The translations under genes and the position numbers were made by a program. From Methylocystis rosea (lineage in GTDB: Bacteria; Pseudomonadota; Alphaproteobacteria; Rhizobiales; Beijerinckiaceae), in NCBI RefSeq assembly GCF_003855495.1, contig NZ_CP034086.1, positions 930,001-994,000 on the forward strand: DNA of 64,000 bases, in the 5' to 3' direction. The notes under the pieces were generated by a model. That model did not search any database. It was not told where the DNA came from and was given only the letters and a program-made list of their open reading frames with translations. Of this stretch, positions 53,426 through 63,273 are shown in pieces (position 1 is the stretch's first letter; each line of letters starts with the position of its first letter).

Positions 53426-54301
53426 TTAGGATCGCGCCGAGTCGCGCTGGCGCACCAGGCCTTCCTGACTCACCGAGGCGACGAGGCGTCCCTCGCGGGT
53501 GAAGATCTGCCCGCGCGTCAAGGCGCGCGCGCCGCCGGCCCACGGGCTTTGCTGCGCGTAGAGCAGCCATTGGTCGACTCGCAGCGGCCCGTGAACCCAC
53601 AGGGCATGATCGAGGCTCGCCACCTGAATCTTCGGATCGAAGATCGTAAGCCCGTGAACCAGCAGCGCCGTATTGAGCAGCGTCATATCGGAAAGATAGG
53701 CGAGCAGCGCTGTGTGAATGGCGGGGTCGTCTGGGACCGCGCCGCGCACGCGAAACCAGATCATCTGGCCGGCTGCGCGACGTTCGGGAAAGAATACGTC
53801 GTCGGGCGCGACGACGCGCATGTCGAGCGCGCTTCGCCGCTGCAGCCAGCTCTCGGCCTGTTCCGGAAGGAAGGCCCGAAAACGTTCGACGAGCGCATGC
53901 ATGTCGTCGAGACTCTCTGGGTCCGGCGCGTCGGGCATGGGGGCGGCGTGGGTAAGACCTTCTTCTCGCCGCTGAAACGACGCCTCCATTGAAAAGATCG
54001 TGTGTCCGCGCTGCGTGGCGTTACAGCGCCGCGTCGTGAAGCTCTTGCCGTCGCGCACGCGTTCGACGGCGAAGTCGATTGGAATCGAGGGATCGCCGGC
54101 GAGGACGAAATAGCCGTGCAGTGAATGAACGGGGCGGTCTTCGGGCGCCGTCCGCGTCGCGGCCACGAGCGCCTGAGCCACGGCCTGACCGCCATAGACC
54201 TGACGGCCGGAAGAGGCCGGGCTATGGCCGCGGAAGAGGTCTGGTCCGAGCTCCTCGAGATCGAGAAGCGCCGGAAGCTTTGATGGCGCGGTTTCGTCCA
54301 T
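53426..54301 (-). CDS. tesB: Acyl-CoA thioesterase II
   Basis: The 291-residue double-hotdog enzyme hydrolyses acyl-CoA to free acid and CoA. N-terminal FRGHSPASSGRQVYGGQAVAQ (about 18-38) and C-terminal VASLDHALWVHGPLRVDQWL (about 225-244) hold the Asp of the active site. Normal length. It is the last gene before the glnK-amtB copy 2 operon and lies 14 bases behind the Trm112-like gene. Confidence 0.93.
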   Translation of the reverse strand: MDETAPSKLPALLDLEELGPDLFRGHSPASSGRQVYGGQAVAQALVAATRTAPEDRPVHSLHGYFVLAGDPSIPIDFAVERVRDGKSFTTRRCNATQRGHTIFSMEASFQRREEGLTHAAPMPDAPDPESLDDMHALVERFRAFLPEQAESWLQRRSALDMRVVAPDDVFFPERRAAGQMIWFRVRGAVPDDPAIHTALLAYLSDMTLLNTALLVHGLTIFDPKIQVASLDHALWVHGPLRVDQWLLYAQQSPWAGGARALTRGQIFTREGRLVASVSQEGLVRQRDSARS

Positions 54302-54315
54302 AGCGGACGAGCCGG

Positions 54316-54540
54316 TCAGTCGACCTGGCGCGCCTCTTCCGGCAGCATGATCGGAATGCCGTCCCGGATCGGATAGGCGAGCCGCGCCGAGCGCGAAATG
54401 AGCTCCTGGCGCGCGCTGTCATATTCGAGGGTCGTCTTGGTCAGCGGACAGACGAGGATTTCGAGCAGGCGCGGATCAATCCGCGTCGGCTCCGCAGGGG
54501 ACTCAAATCTCTCGGCGCCGGAATCGCGTTCGTCAGTCAT
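54316..54540 (-). CDS. Trm112/YcaR-like small protein
   Basis: The 74-residue product has the Trm112 family core [18 protein letters not shown] (about 22-39) and [17 protein letters not shown] (about 55-71). Only one Cys remains, as in bacterial YcaR-type proteins that have lost the zinc site. Eukaryotic Trm112 activates methyltransferases; the bacterial role is unclear. 14 bases behind the Lon-domain gene in a run of same-strand genes. Confidence 0.88.
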   Translation of the reverse strand: MTDERDSGAERFESPAEPTRIDPRLLEILVCPLTKTTLEYDSARQELISRSARLAYPIRDGIPIMLPEEARQVD

Positions 54541-54554
54541 GGTCGTCAATTTCC

Positions 54555-55223
54555 TCAATGCCATTGCGGCCGGTCGCCGTTTCGTTGCGCGAGATCGAGC
54601 TTCGCGAGCGCGATAAGCGTTTCCGCGCGGGTTTTCAGATCGATGGCTTCGATCAGCGCCTGCTTGTCGTTGGCGCCGAAGGGACACATCATCGCGAGCG
54701 CGTTGACGAGCGTTTCCGTCGGCGCCGCGTCTATGCTCGCCCAGTCGACTTCAAGTTTCGAACATTCGGCGAAGTTGCGCAACATTGACACCATGCTTTC
54801 GCGATCGACCGCGTCGGCGCCGGCGCCCGTCGTCAAATCCTCTATGAATTCGTCATATCCGACCTGACACTGCCGGTATTGCGTTCGAACTTTAAGCTCC
54901 TCGAGCACGCGAAACCGCGCCACGCCGGTGAGGGTGACGAGATAGCGGCCGTCTCCGGTCTCGGCGAGCCGCGTGATCCGTCCGGCGCAGCCGACATCAT
55001 AGAGCTGCGTCGCTTCGCCGACGGTCTCGTCGCCCGGCAGCGGCTGGATCATGCCGATCAGGCGCGCGCCGGCGATCGCGTCGTCGACCATTGCGAGATA
55101 GCGCGGCTCGAAAACATTGAGCGGCAGTTCGCCGCGCGGCAGCAATATGGCGCCCGCAAGCGGAAAGAGCGGTAGAACCCTCGGCAATTCGTCGATGTCG
55201 GCGTAGGGACGGTTCAGGCTCAT
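54555..55223 (-). CDS. Lon protease substrate-binding-domain protein
   Basis: The 222-residue stand-alone LonN (PUA-like) domain has [20 protein letters not shown] (about 17-36) and [13 protein letters not shown]. No ATPase or protease domain follows. The function is unknown; the gene commonly sits behind the CnoX-like thioredoxin gene in alphaproteobacteria, as here (16-base gap). It may bind unfolded proteins. Confidence 0.9.
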   Translation of the reverse strand: MSLNRPYADIDELPRVLPLFPLAGAILLPRGELPLNVFEPRYLAMVDDAIAGARLIGMIQPLPGDETVGEATQLYDVGCAGRITRLAETGDGRYLVTLTGVARFRVLEELKVRTQYRQCQVGYDEFIEDLTTGAGADAVDRESMVSMLRNFAECSKLEVDWASIDAAPTETLVNALAMMCPFGANDKQALIEAIDLKTRAETLIALAKLDLAQRNGDRPQWH

Positions 55224-55239
55224 ATCGGCGAACGCCTCC

Positions 55240-56133
55240 CTAGGAGTAGAGCAGCGTGGACAACCGCCGCCGTGCATTCACGGCCGCCTTATCCATCGGC
55301 CCCCACGCCTCAAAAAACAGAATGAGCTGCTTTCTTGCCCCATCGTCATTCCAACTACGGTCGCGGCGGATGATTTCAAGCAGCGCATCCGCCGCTTCAT
55401 CGCGCAGTCCTTTGGCGTTGAGCGCGAGCGCAATATCGAAACAGGCCTGCAGGTCGTTTGGATTGCGATTGACGCGATTTCTCAGTTCATCGAGTTCGCC
55501 GAGATCCTGGGCCTGTTGGGCGTTCTGAAGCGCCGCCCCAGCCGCCGCGACGCCGCTGTCGCGGCGTATGGCGTCGGGGAGGGCGTCAAACAGCGCCCCG
55601 GCATCATCGAAGCGTCCTGAGTCGATATAAAGACGCAGCAAGCCAGCTGCGGCCCTGGCGTTGGGCGGTTCGCCGCCGGCGAGTTCGCTCAGCAGCGATT
55701 CCGCGCCGGCGAGATCGCCGTCCGCGATCATCGCCTGCGCGGCTTCGAACGCATCGCCCACGTCATCGATCGGGCCGATGAGCCGTTCCAGAAAGCCCTT
55801 GATCTGACTTTCGGGCAGCGCGCCGACGAAACCATCGACCGGTCGTCCGCGCTGAAACGCCACGACGGCTGGAATCGACTTGACGCCAAGCTGATCGGCG
55901 ATCAGCGGATCGGCGTCGATATTCATTTTGACGAGCGCGATCTTGCCGCCCGAGGCGGCTGCCAGACGCTCGATGACGGGCGCGAGCTGGCGACAGGGGC
56001 CGCACCATGGCGCCCAAAAATCGACGAGCACGATCTGCCGCATCGAAGCGTCAAGAACGTCGGCGCGGAAACGATCCGTGGTCGTTTCGACCGGCGTCGT
56101 CGGCGCCTTAGCCATTCCCGCCGTCTCAACCAT
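55240..56133 (-). CDS. cnoX: CnoX-like thioredoxin/TPR co-chaperone
   Basis: The 297-residue protein has a thioredoxin domain (about 12-115) with the active site FWAPWCGPCRQLAP (about 39-52) and the cis-Pro in GVKSIPAVVAF. A TPR-like helical region (about 125-295) follows, as in E. coli CnoX, which guards proteins from oxidation and hands them to GroEL. Both redox cysteines are kept here, so disulfide reductase activity is expected as well. Confidence 0.9.
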   Translation of the reverse strand: MVETAGMAKAPTTPVETTTDRFRADVLDASMRQIVLVDFWAPWCGPCRQLAPVIERLAAASGGKIALVKMNIDADPLIADQLGVKSIPAVVAFQRGRPVDGFVGALPESQIKGFLERLIGPIDDVGDAFEAAQAMIADGDLAGAESLLSELAGGEPPNARAAAGLLRLYIDSGRFDDAGALFDALPDAIRRDSGVAAAGAALQNAQQAQDLGELDELRNRVNRNPNDLQACFDIALALNAKGLRDEAADALLEIIRRDRSWNDDGARKQLILFFEAWGPMDKAAVNARRRLSTLLYS

Positions 56134-56200
56134 GCGCTTCTCCCCTAGTCGCCATCGTCGGCCGTGTGATTTTGTGAAGGCTTTGCAGCTTGGAGGCGGC

Positions 56201-56884
56201 TCAGTGCGGCGCCCGGACGAAGGTCAGATAGACCGGATTGCGGCCTTCGGCCATGGCTTTGGCTTCATATTTGGTTCGGGTCCAGCCCGGCCATGGCGTT
56301 CGCCAGTCCTCCGCGCGCTGCCCGCGCCAGCGGAAGGCTGGGTGGGCGCGCAGCCGCGCCAAGGTCCAGGCGGCGTAATCGTCGATATCCGTCGCAAAGC
56401 GCAGCTCCGCGCCCGCATGCATCGCCCGCGCCAGACGGTCGAGATTTTCACGCGCAACGAACCGCCTCTTGCGCTGGCGCCTCTTTGGCCAGGGATCTGG
56501 GTAAAACAAATACACGCGCGACAGGCTGTCCTCTGGCAGCCAGTCGAGCACATCTGCGGCGTCGCCTTGATGCAGGCGGATATTCGTCAGTCCACGCTCG
56601 TCAATCCGGGCGAGGAGCTTCGCCACGCCGTTGAGGAAGGGCTCGCAGCCGATGAATTCAACCTCGGGGCTGTCGCTTGCCGCCGCAATCAGATGTTCGC
56701 CGCCGCCAAAGCCGATCTCGAGGCGCCTTTCGCGGGCCGTAGGCTCCGGCGGCTGCGCAAGGTCGAGCGACAGACGCGGCAAGAGCTCGTCGATCAGAGC
56801 CGCCTGACGCTTTCGGAGCGCCTTGCCTTTCGAGCGGCCATAAAGACGGGCGTGAGCGCCGCGTTGCTGAGAGGTCTCGCTCAT
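56201..56884 (-). CDS. trmB: tRNA (guanine-N7-)-methyltransferase
   Basis: Methylates G46 of tRNA with SAM. 227 residues; SAM-binding ERRLEIGFGGGEHLIAAA (about 55-72) and the catalytic YLFYPDPWPKRRQRKRRFV (about 125-143). Lies behind metK, which makes its cofactor; gap of 149 bases. The start MSETSQQRG is chosen over an extension that lacks homology. Confidence 0.95.
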   Translation of the reverse strand: MSETSQQRGAHARLYGRSKGKALRKRQAALIDELLPRLSLDLAQPPEPTARERRLEIGFGGGEHLIAAASDSPEVEFIGCEPFLNGVAKLLARIDERGLTNIRLHQGDAADVLDWLPEDSLSRVYLFYPDPWPKRRQRKRRFVARENLDRLARAMHAGAELRFATDIDDYAAWTLARLRAHPAFRWRGQRAEDWRTPWPGWTRTKYEAKAMAEGRNPVYLTFVRAPH

Positions 56885-57033
56885 AAGCGCTAATTGGCCG
56901 CGATCATTTGGAACGTCGTCCAGTTTGTGGCGCTGGCTTGCACCTGCGTCACAAACAGAGCCATCTCGCGACGGACAGAACATTTCCCCGCTGCGGCGTT
57001 CGCCTTCAGAGCCGCTCGCCGAACCAGCCGAAC

Positions 57034-58224
<1,191 letters not shown>

Positions 58225-58351
58225 TTCCAAATCTCCGTTGGCTTTGAGGAAAAGGTGAATAACTGCGGAGCAGGGGGAGTCATCTGCCAGCGCCCGTTCG
58301 GTGCGTCAAGCCGAAAAGGCCAGTTCGTTCGTTTTGGAGAACGACATTCTC

Positions 58352-58771
58352 TTATTCTCCGGGCGGCTCGGGCTGCTCTGCGAGCGTCGTCACCAGATCC
58401 AGCACGCGCTTTCGCACCTTGGGATCGCGGATGCGTGCGAAGGCGCGATTGAGATGCAGGCCTTCCGTCGTCGATAGAAAATCGACGACATATTGCGACG
58501 AGGACTCCTCCGCGAATCCGTCGGACGGCGCTGGCGCGCCGCTGGTCGGCGCGCCCTCGAAGAAAAAAGACGGCGGCACGTTCAGAGTCTTCGAAATCTG
58601 CTGCAGGCGGCTCGCGCCGATACGATTGGCGCCCTTCTCGTATTTCTGAACTTGCTGAAAAGTGAGTCCGAGCGCGTCTCCAAGCTTCTCCTGACTCATT
58701 TTCATGAGAATTCGCTGCATGCGAACGCGGCTGCCGACGTGACGATCGATCGGGTCTGGCGCCTTCTTCAA
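58352..58771 (-). CDS. XRE-family HTH transcriptional regulator
   Basis: The 139-residue protein has an N-terminal Cro/C1-type HTH, VGSRVRMQRILMKMSQEKLG and DALGLTFQQVQKYEKGANRI. A flexible linker and a C-terminal helical tail (RDPKVRKRVLDLVTTLAEQ) follow. This family member sits between lnt and metK in most Rhizobiales. The perfect AGGAGG 8 bases before a TTG at 58771 shows that TTG is the start; the GTG six codons earlier lies in front of that site. The regulated genes cannot be read from the sequence. Confidence 0.9.
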   Translation of the reverse strand: MKKAPDPIDRHVGSRVRMQRILMKMSQEKLGDALGLTFQQVQKYEKGANRIGASRLQQISKTLNVPPSFFFEGAPTSGAPAPSDGFAEESSSQYVVDFLSTTEGLHLNRAFARIRDPKVRKRVLDLVTTLAEQPEPPGE

Positions 58772-59053
58772 CGTTACCGCCTCCTGCACAGTTGTAGCCG
58801 AATTGTCGTCGGGCGCGCAAGCTACATCGCAGTTAGGTGCATGAATTTCAAGAAGATTTCAGTTAAGCGCGGAGGGGCGGCGATCTTCGCGGCCAGGACC
58901 GTCTACATTTCCCGGCCTGCCCGATAGGTGCGCGGCCCGTGGAACCGCAAAAAATGCAAGATTCAGGGAGCGAGGAAAGCGCTCGGCCAGCATGCAAGCG
59001 GCGTCCTTTCGTCGCGGGCGGATCATCGAACGCCCGACGATGCGGGAGCGACT

Positions 59054-60697
59054 TTATGGCCGGCGCCTGGCGACGCCGAAGAAGGCCATGGCCGTCGCGA
59101 AGGCGAGGAGCGCCGGGAACGCCAGCGCGCCGTAAGCGGCGAAGACGGTGGGCGCCGCCTCCCTCGGCAGACGCCCGTCGATGAGGCCTTCTTCGCCGAG
59201 CGGCAGCGACTGAAGGATGCGTCCGTAGGCGTCGATGATCGCCGAAACGCCGGTATTGGCGACGCGGATCATTGGCAGCCCTTCTTCGATCGCGCGCAGG
59301 CGCGCCTGGGCCAGATGCTGATAGGGGCCGGTCGTGCGGCCGAACCATCCGTCATTGGTGACGTTGAGAAACAACCGAGGGCGATCGGCGGCGTCGCGCT
59401 GGATCGTCTCGCCCGAGAAAATCGCTTCGTAGCAGATGAGCGGCGCAATGGGCGGCAGACCGGGCGCCGCAAGAAGGCGCGGACCCGCGCCGCGGTCCCA
59501 TATGCCCGGAACGAGGTGATTGATTCCAAGCGGCCGGAGCAGGTCCTCCAGCGGCAGATATTCTCCGAAGGGGACGAGATGAACCTTGTCGTAAAAGGCG
59601 ACGATCGACTCGCCCTTTAGCGCCTCGATCGAATTGAAGATCTTGCCCGGCCGTCCGTCGCCATCGCTTTCGGCCCGCGCCGCGCCGGTCAAAAGAACGC
59701 CGCCCTTGAGCGCGCGCGCAATCGCCGCGAGCGCCTCCGGGTGGCGTGAAATGACATAAGGAAACGCCGATTCCGGCCAGACGAGATGGGTGGTTTCGGC
59801 GAGCCCTGACGGCCGCGCGTTAGTCGCGCGTTCCGAGAGGTCGAGATAGTGACGCAAGATTTTCGCGCCGTTCTCGGGGCGAAATTTCGCATCCTGAGGG
59901 AGATTGGGCTGCATCAGGCGCAACGCCACGCCGTCGACATATTCCGTCTTATTGGCGCCCAGCCGAAACACGCCATAGGCGAACATCAGCATGGCGAACG
60001 CCGCTGCGGCGAACATCGTTCCGCCGATGCGGCGGACGTCGCGGTGCGCGCGATCGATCAGCGTCGCAGGCGCGGCGAAAATCACGATCGCGATGATGTC
60101 TAGCCCGTGCAGGCCGACGAGAGAGGCCGTCTGCGCCATTGGCCCGGCGCTTGTGAGCGCCATGCCGAAATCGTTCCAGGGAAAGCCCGTGAACAGATGC
60201 CCGCGCAGCCACTCCGCGGCCCCCAGTCCCGCGGCGAGCGCGAAGACGCGGGCGCCGCCGGGCGACCACAAGAGGCGCGCAACGGCGAAACCCGCGGCGG
60301 GAAAGAGCGCGAGAACCGCCGGCAAGCCGAATACGGCGAGCGGCAGCGCCCAGGCGAATTGGTCGGCTTCGACGAGCATCGCGGCGCCCATCCACCAGAG
60401 GCCCGCGACGAAATAGCCGAAGCCCAGCCACCAGCCGGCGCCGGCCGCCGAGAGAATCGGCGCGAGGGCGAAGCGCGGCGCGTTCTCGCCGTAGGCCGCG
60501 CCGTCGATGAGCCAGACGGCGACGGTGAGCGGCGCAAACATGGCCGGGATGAAATCAAAAGGCGCGAGGGCGAGAGCGCCGGCCGCGCCGGCGCAGAACG
60601 CGATCGCGCGGCGCGTCCAGCCGCGGGCGAGGACAATACGTTGCAAAAGAGCTGGCGCCGACGCGCGCGCGCCGGCGATTTCGGCAATCTGCGCCAT
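59054..60697 (-). CDS. lnt: Apolipoprotein N-acyltransferase
   Basis: Adds the third acyl chain to lipoproteins in the inner membrane. 547 residues: about seven N-terminal helices, then a nitrilase-like domain. Catalytic Glu lies in the block VPFGEYLPLEDLL (about 380-392), with LVWPESAFPYVI earlier. Cys is in APLICYEAIFSGE (about 429-441), and the Lys is expected in FYDKVHLVPFGEY. The ATG at 60697 has GAGGA 3 bases upstream; a TTG 19 codons earlier is the alternative. Confidence 0.95.
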   Translation of the reverse strand: MAQIAEIAGARASAPALLQRIVLARGWTRRAIAFCAGAAGALALAPFDFIPAMFAPLTVAVWLIDGAAYGENAPRFALAPILSAAGAGWWLGFGYFVAGLWWMGAAMLVEADQFAWALPLAVFGLPAVLALFPAAGFAVARLLWSPGGARVFALAAGLGAAEWLRGHLFTGFPWNDFGMALTSAGPMAQTASLVGLHGLDIIAIVIFAAPATLIDRAHRDVRRIGGTMFAAAAFAMLMFAYGVFRLGANKTEYVDGVALRLMQPNLPQDAKFRPENGAKILRHYLDLSERATNARPSGLAETTHLVWPESAFPYVISRHPEALAAIARALKGGVLLTGAARAESDGDGRPGKIFNSIEALKGESIVAFYDKVHLVPFGEYLPLEDLLRPLGINHLVPGIWDRGAGPRLLAAPGLPPIAPLICYEAIFSGETIQRDAADRPRLFLNVTNDGWFGRTTGPYQHLAQARLRAIEEGLPMIRVANTGVSAIIDAYGRILQSLPLGEEGLIDGRLPREAAPTVFAAYGALAFPALLAFATAMAFFGVARRRP

Positions 60698-60778
60698 CGA
60701 TCCTCGAAGCGCTGCGAATCGGCAGGCCGACTTTACAGCGGATTTATCAGACAAATTTATGCGCGCGCGAAGGATGTC

Positions 60779-61726
60779 TCACACTGGCCGTCGCGACCGC
60801 ACGCGCAGCTTGCCGACGCGGCGCGGATCGGCGTCGACGATCTCAAACTCGTGAGAGTCGACCGGCGTCGCGATGATCTCGCCGCGCATCGGCACCCGGC
60901 CGGCGAGCCACGCGACCAGACCGCCCAGCGTCGTCACCTCGGCGGGCGTATCTTCAAGTCTGAAGTCGACGCCGAGCCGCGCCGTCACTTCATCAAGATC
61001 GGCGCGCCCGTCGATGATGAAATCGCCGTTCTCAAGCTCGACGAAGCCCGACTCGTCGACGACGTCATGTTCGTCCTCGATGTCGCCGACGATCATCTCC
61101 ATGATGTCTTCGATGGTGACGAGGCCGTCGGTGCCGCCATATTCGTCGATGACGAGCGCCAGATGCGTGCGCGTCGCCTGCATACGGATCAAAAGATCCA
61201 GCGCCGGCATGGAGCGCGGCACGAAGAGCACCGGCTTGAGCAAATTCGCCTGCGACAGCGGCGTGTCGAAGTCGATCTTTTTTGGTTCGACGGTCGTAAC
61301 GTCGGCGCCTTGGGGCCGATCGGCGCAGCACGCGATATGATTGACGAAATCGCGGATATGGATCATCCCGCGTGGATCGTCGAGCGTATCGGCGTAAACC
61401 GGCAGGCGCGAATGGGCGGCGGTGCGAAACAGCTCCAAGGCTTCGCGCAGCGGCGCGTCAAGCGAGATGGCGACGATGTCGGCGCGGGGGATCATCGCGT
61501 CGTCGACGCGCATGTCGTGCAGACCGAGGACGTTCTTCAAGAGCGCCCGCTCATGCGGGGTCACGTCGCCCGCAGATTCGTCAAGCCTCTCCTCGATGTC
61601 CTCGCGCACCGAGGCCGGCGAAAGACCGAGCAGCCCGCGCAGCCTGTCGACGAGGCTCATGCGTGGTCCATCGCCAGCGCGTCTGAAAGAAATTGGATCG
61701 TCGGCGTTATCGGATCGCGTCGACAT
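60779..61726 (-). CDS. corC: CorC/HlyC-type CBS-domain protein
   Basis: The 315-residue soluble protein lacks the N-terminal DUF21 membrane domain. Two CBS domains: VDDAMIPRADIVAISLDAPL (about 73-92) and MQATRTHLALVIDEYGGTDG (about 183-202), followed by VTIEDIMEMIVGDIEDEHD. A C-terminal CorC_HlyC domain ends it (about 240-312). Implicated in magnesium/cobalt efflux. Next to ybeY and lnt, as in E. coli. Confidence 0.94.
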   Translation of the reverse strand: MSTRSDNADDPISFRRAGDGPRMSLVDRLRGLLGLSPASVREDIEERLDESAGDVTPHERALLKNVLGLHDMRVDDAMIPRADIVAISLDAPLREALELFRTAAHSRLPVYADTLDDPRGMIHIRDFVNHIACCADRPQGADVTTVEPKKIDFDTPLSQANLLKPVLFVPRSMPALDLLIRMQATRTHLALVIDEYGGTDGLVTIEDIMEMIVGDIEDEHDVVDESGFVELENGDFIIDGRADLDEVTARLGVDFRLEDTPAEVTTLGGLVAWLAGRVPMRGEIIATPVDSHEFEIVDADPRRVGKLRVRSRRPV

Positions 61727-61735
61727 GCGCTTTGT

Positions 61736-62227
61736 TCAATTCGCTCCGCCGGCCGGCCCGTCTGCATCGTCCGCATAGGGGTCGGGAAATCCAAGCGCCG
61801 TCGCGATTTTACGCTCCAGCGCTTCCATCCGCTCGGCCTCGGCGGCGGTCTCGTGATCATATCCGATTAGATGCAGAAATCCATGCGCGATCATATGCGC
61901 CGTGTGGGCGCGCAAAAGCTTGCCCTGCTCCTCCGCCTCTTTGGCGACGGTTTCGAAGGCGACGATAACGTCGCCAAGCAGAGGCTTGCGCTCGAGCAGG
62001 CCAGGCGTCGGAAAAGACAGCACATTCGTCGGCTGGTCCTTGCCGCGCCATTCGGCGTTGAGCTCCCGGATCGCCGTGTCGTCGCAAAATGTGACGCTGA
62101 TTTCACATTCCGGCGCGAGCTTGGCCTCGCTCATTGCGAGACTCTGACGCACGCATGCTTTGGCCAAATCTTCCAGGTCCTCGACGCGCCGCCATGCCGG
62201 CGCCGCGACATTCACGTCGATCTCCAA
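61736..62227 (-). CDS. ybeY: Endoribonuclease YbeY
   Basis: Zinc-dependent RNase for 16S rRNA 3' maturation and ribosome quality control. 163 residues with the signature HGFLHLIGYDHETAAEAERM (about 122-141; three His ligands). NVLSFPTPG precedes it. The start appears to be TTG, 2 bases behind the phoH stop, so it is probably coupled. No strong ribosome binding site. Confidence 0.94.
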   Translation of the reverse strand: MEIDVNVAAPAWRRVEDLEDLAKACVRQSLAMSEAKLAPECEISVTFCDDTAIRELNAEWRGKDQPTNVLSFPTPGLLERKPLLGDVIVAFETVAKEAEEQGKLLRAHTAHMIAHGFLHLIGYDHETAAEAERMEALERKIATALGFPDPYADDADGPAGGAN

Positions 62228-62229
62228 CG

Positions 62230-63273
62230 TCAGGGGTCCCCGCGCGTCTGCTTGTTGGCGCGCGCGGCGCGCTCATAGGCCCCAACGATTTGCCGAACAA
62301 GATCGTGACGCACCACGTCGCCTTCCGAAAATTTTACCCGGCCGACGACGTCGAGATTGGCGAGCAGGCTTACGGCTTCCGAGAGGCCGGATTTCTGCCC
62401 GGGAGGCAGATCGGTCTGCGATGGATCGCCGGTGACGATCATCCGCGAGCCTTCGCCGAGCCGGGTGAGAAACATCTTCATCTGCATCGAGCTGGCGTTC
62501 TGCGCCTCGTCGAGCAGAATGCAGCTCCGCGTCAGCGTGCGGCCGCGCATGAACGCGAGCGGCGCGACTTCGATGAGTCCCGTCTGCATGCCGCGCTCGA
62601 CCATCCGCGCATCCATGAAATCATGCAGCGCGTCGTAGATCGGGCGGAGATAGGGGTCGACCTTGTCGCGCATGTCGCCGGGCAAAAAGCCGAGACGCTC
62701 GCCAGCCTCGACGGCGGGACGGGACAGAATCAGCCGTTCGACCGCGCCTTGCTCCATTAGCTGCACGGCGTGGCCGACCGCGAGCCAGGTCTTACCCGTG
62801 CCCGCAGGACCTTCGGCAAAAACCAGCTCGTAGCGCTTGAGCGCCCGCAAATACTGGTCCTGCGCGGCGTTGCGCGCGCGCACCGACCCGCGCTTGCGGG
62901 TCAGGATCTGCTCGAAAGCGCCGCGTGACGGCTCCGAATCCGGAAACAGGCTGCGTTGGCGCGCTGATTCTTCTATGGCCCCGTCGACGTCGCCGAGCGT
63001 GATCGTCTGACCCATCGCGACGCGCTCATAAAGCGCCTCCAGCACGCGTCGCGCATGTTCGCAGGCCTCGGACTTGCCTTTGAGCGTGACGTGATTGCCA
63101 TTGGCGAAGGAGGCGACGCGCAAGCGTCGTTCGATCTTGGCGAGATTCTGGTCGTAGAGGCCGAAAACGAGCGAGGCGTGACGGTTGTTTTCAAAGGCGA
63201 GCGTGATTTCCGCTTCCGGGTCAACAGGCTCCGGTCCCCGTGCGGCGAGCAACGGGTCGTCGATGGTCGTCAA
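62230..63273 (-). CDS. ybeZ: PhoH-like ATPase (YbeZ)
   Basis: The 347-residue P-loop ATPase forms a partner of YbeY in rRNA processing. KH-like N-terminal part (about 45-95). Walker A EGPAGTGKTWLAVGHAVQL (about 154-172), ILLDEAQNASSMQMKMFLTR (Walker B, about 252-271) and SRMIVTGDPSQTDLPPG. The start is a TTG overlapping the miaB stop (TTGA). Confidence 0.95.
   Translation of the reverse strand: MTTIDDPLLAARGPEPVDPEAEITLAFENNRHASLVFGLYDQNLAKIERRLRVASFANGNHVTLKGKSEACEHARRVLEALYERVAMGQTITLGDVDGAIEESARQRSLFPDSEPSRGAFEQILTRKRGSVRARNAAQDQYLRALKRYELVFAEGPAGTGKTWLAVGHAVQLMEQGAVERLILSRPAVEAGERLGFLPGDMRDKVDPYLRPIYDALHDFMDARMVERGMQTGLIEVAPLAFMRGRTLTRSCILLDEAQNASSMQMKMFLTRLGEGSRMIVTGDPSQTDLPPGQKSGLSEAVSLLANLDVVGRVKFSEGDVVRHDLVRQIVGAYERAARANKQTRGDP

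Noticed and set aside
58231..58351. SAM riboswitch upstream of metK
   Set aside because: I looked for SAM-II and SAM/SAH-like pseudoknot patterns in the 121-base leader and could not form a convincing one. A covariance-model search would settle it.
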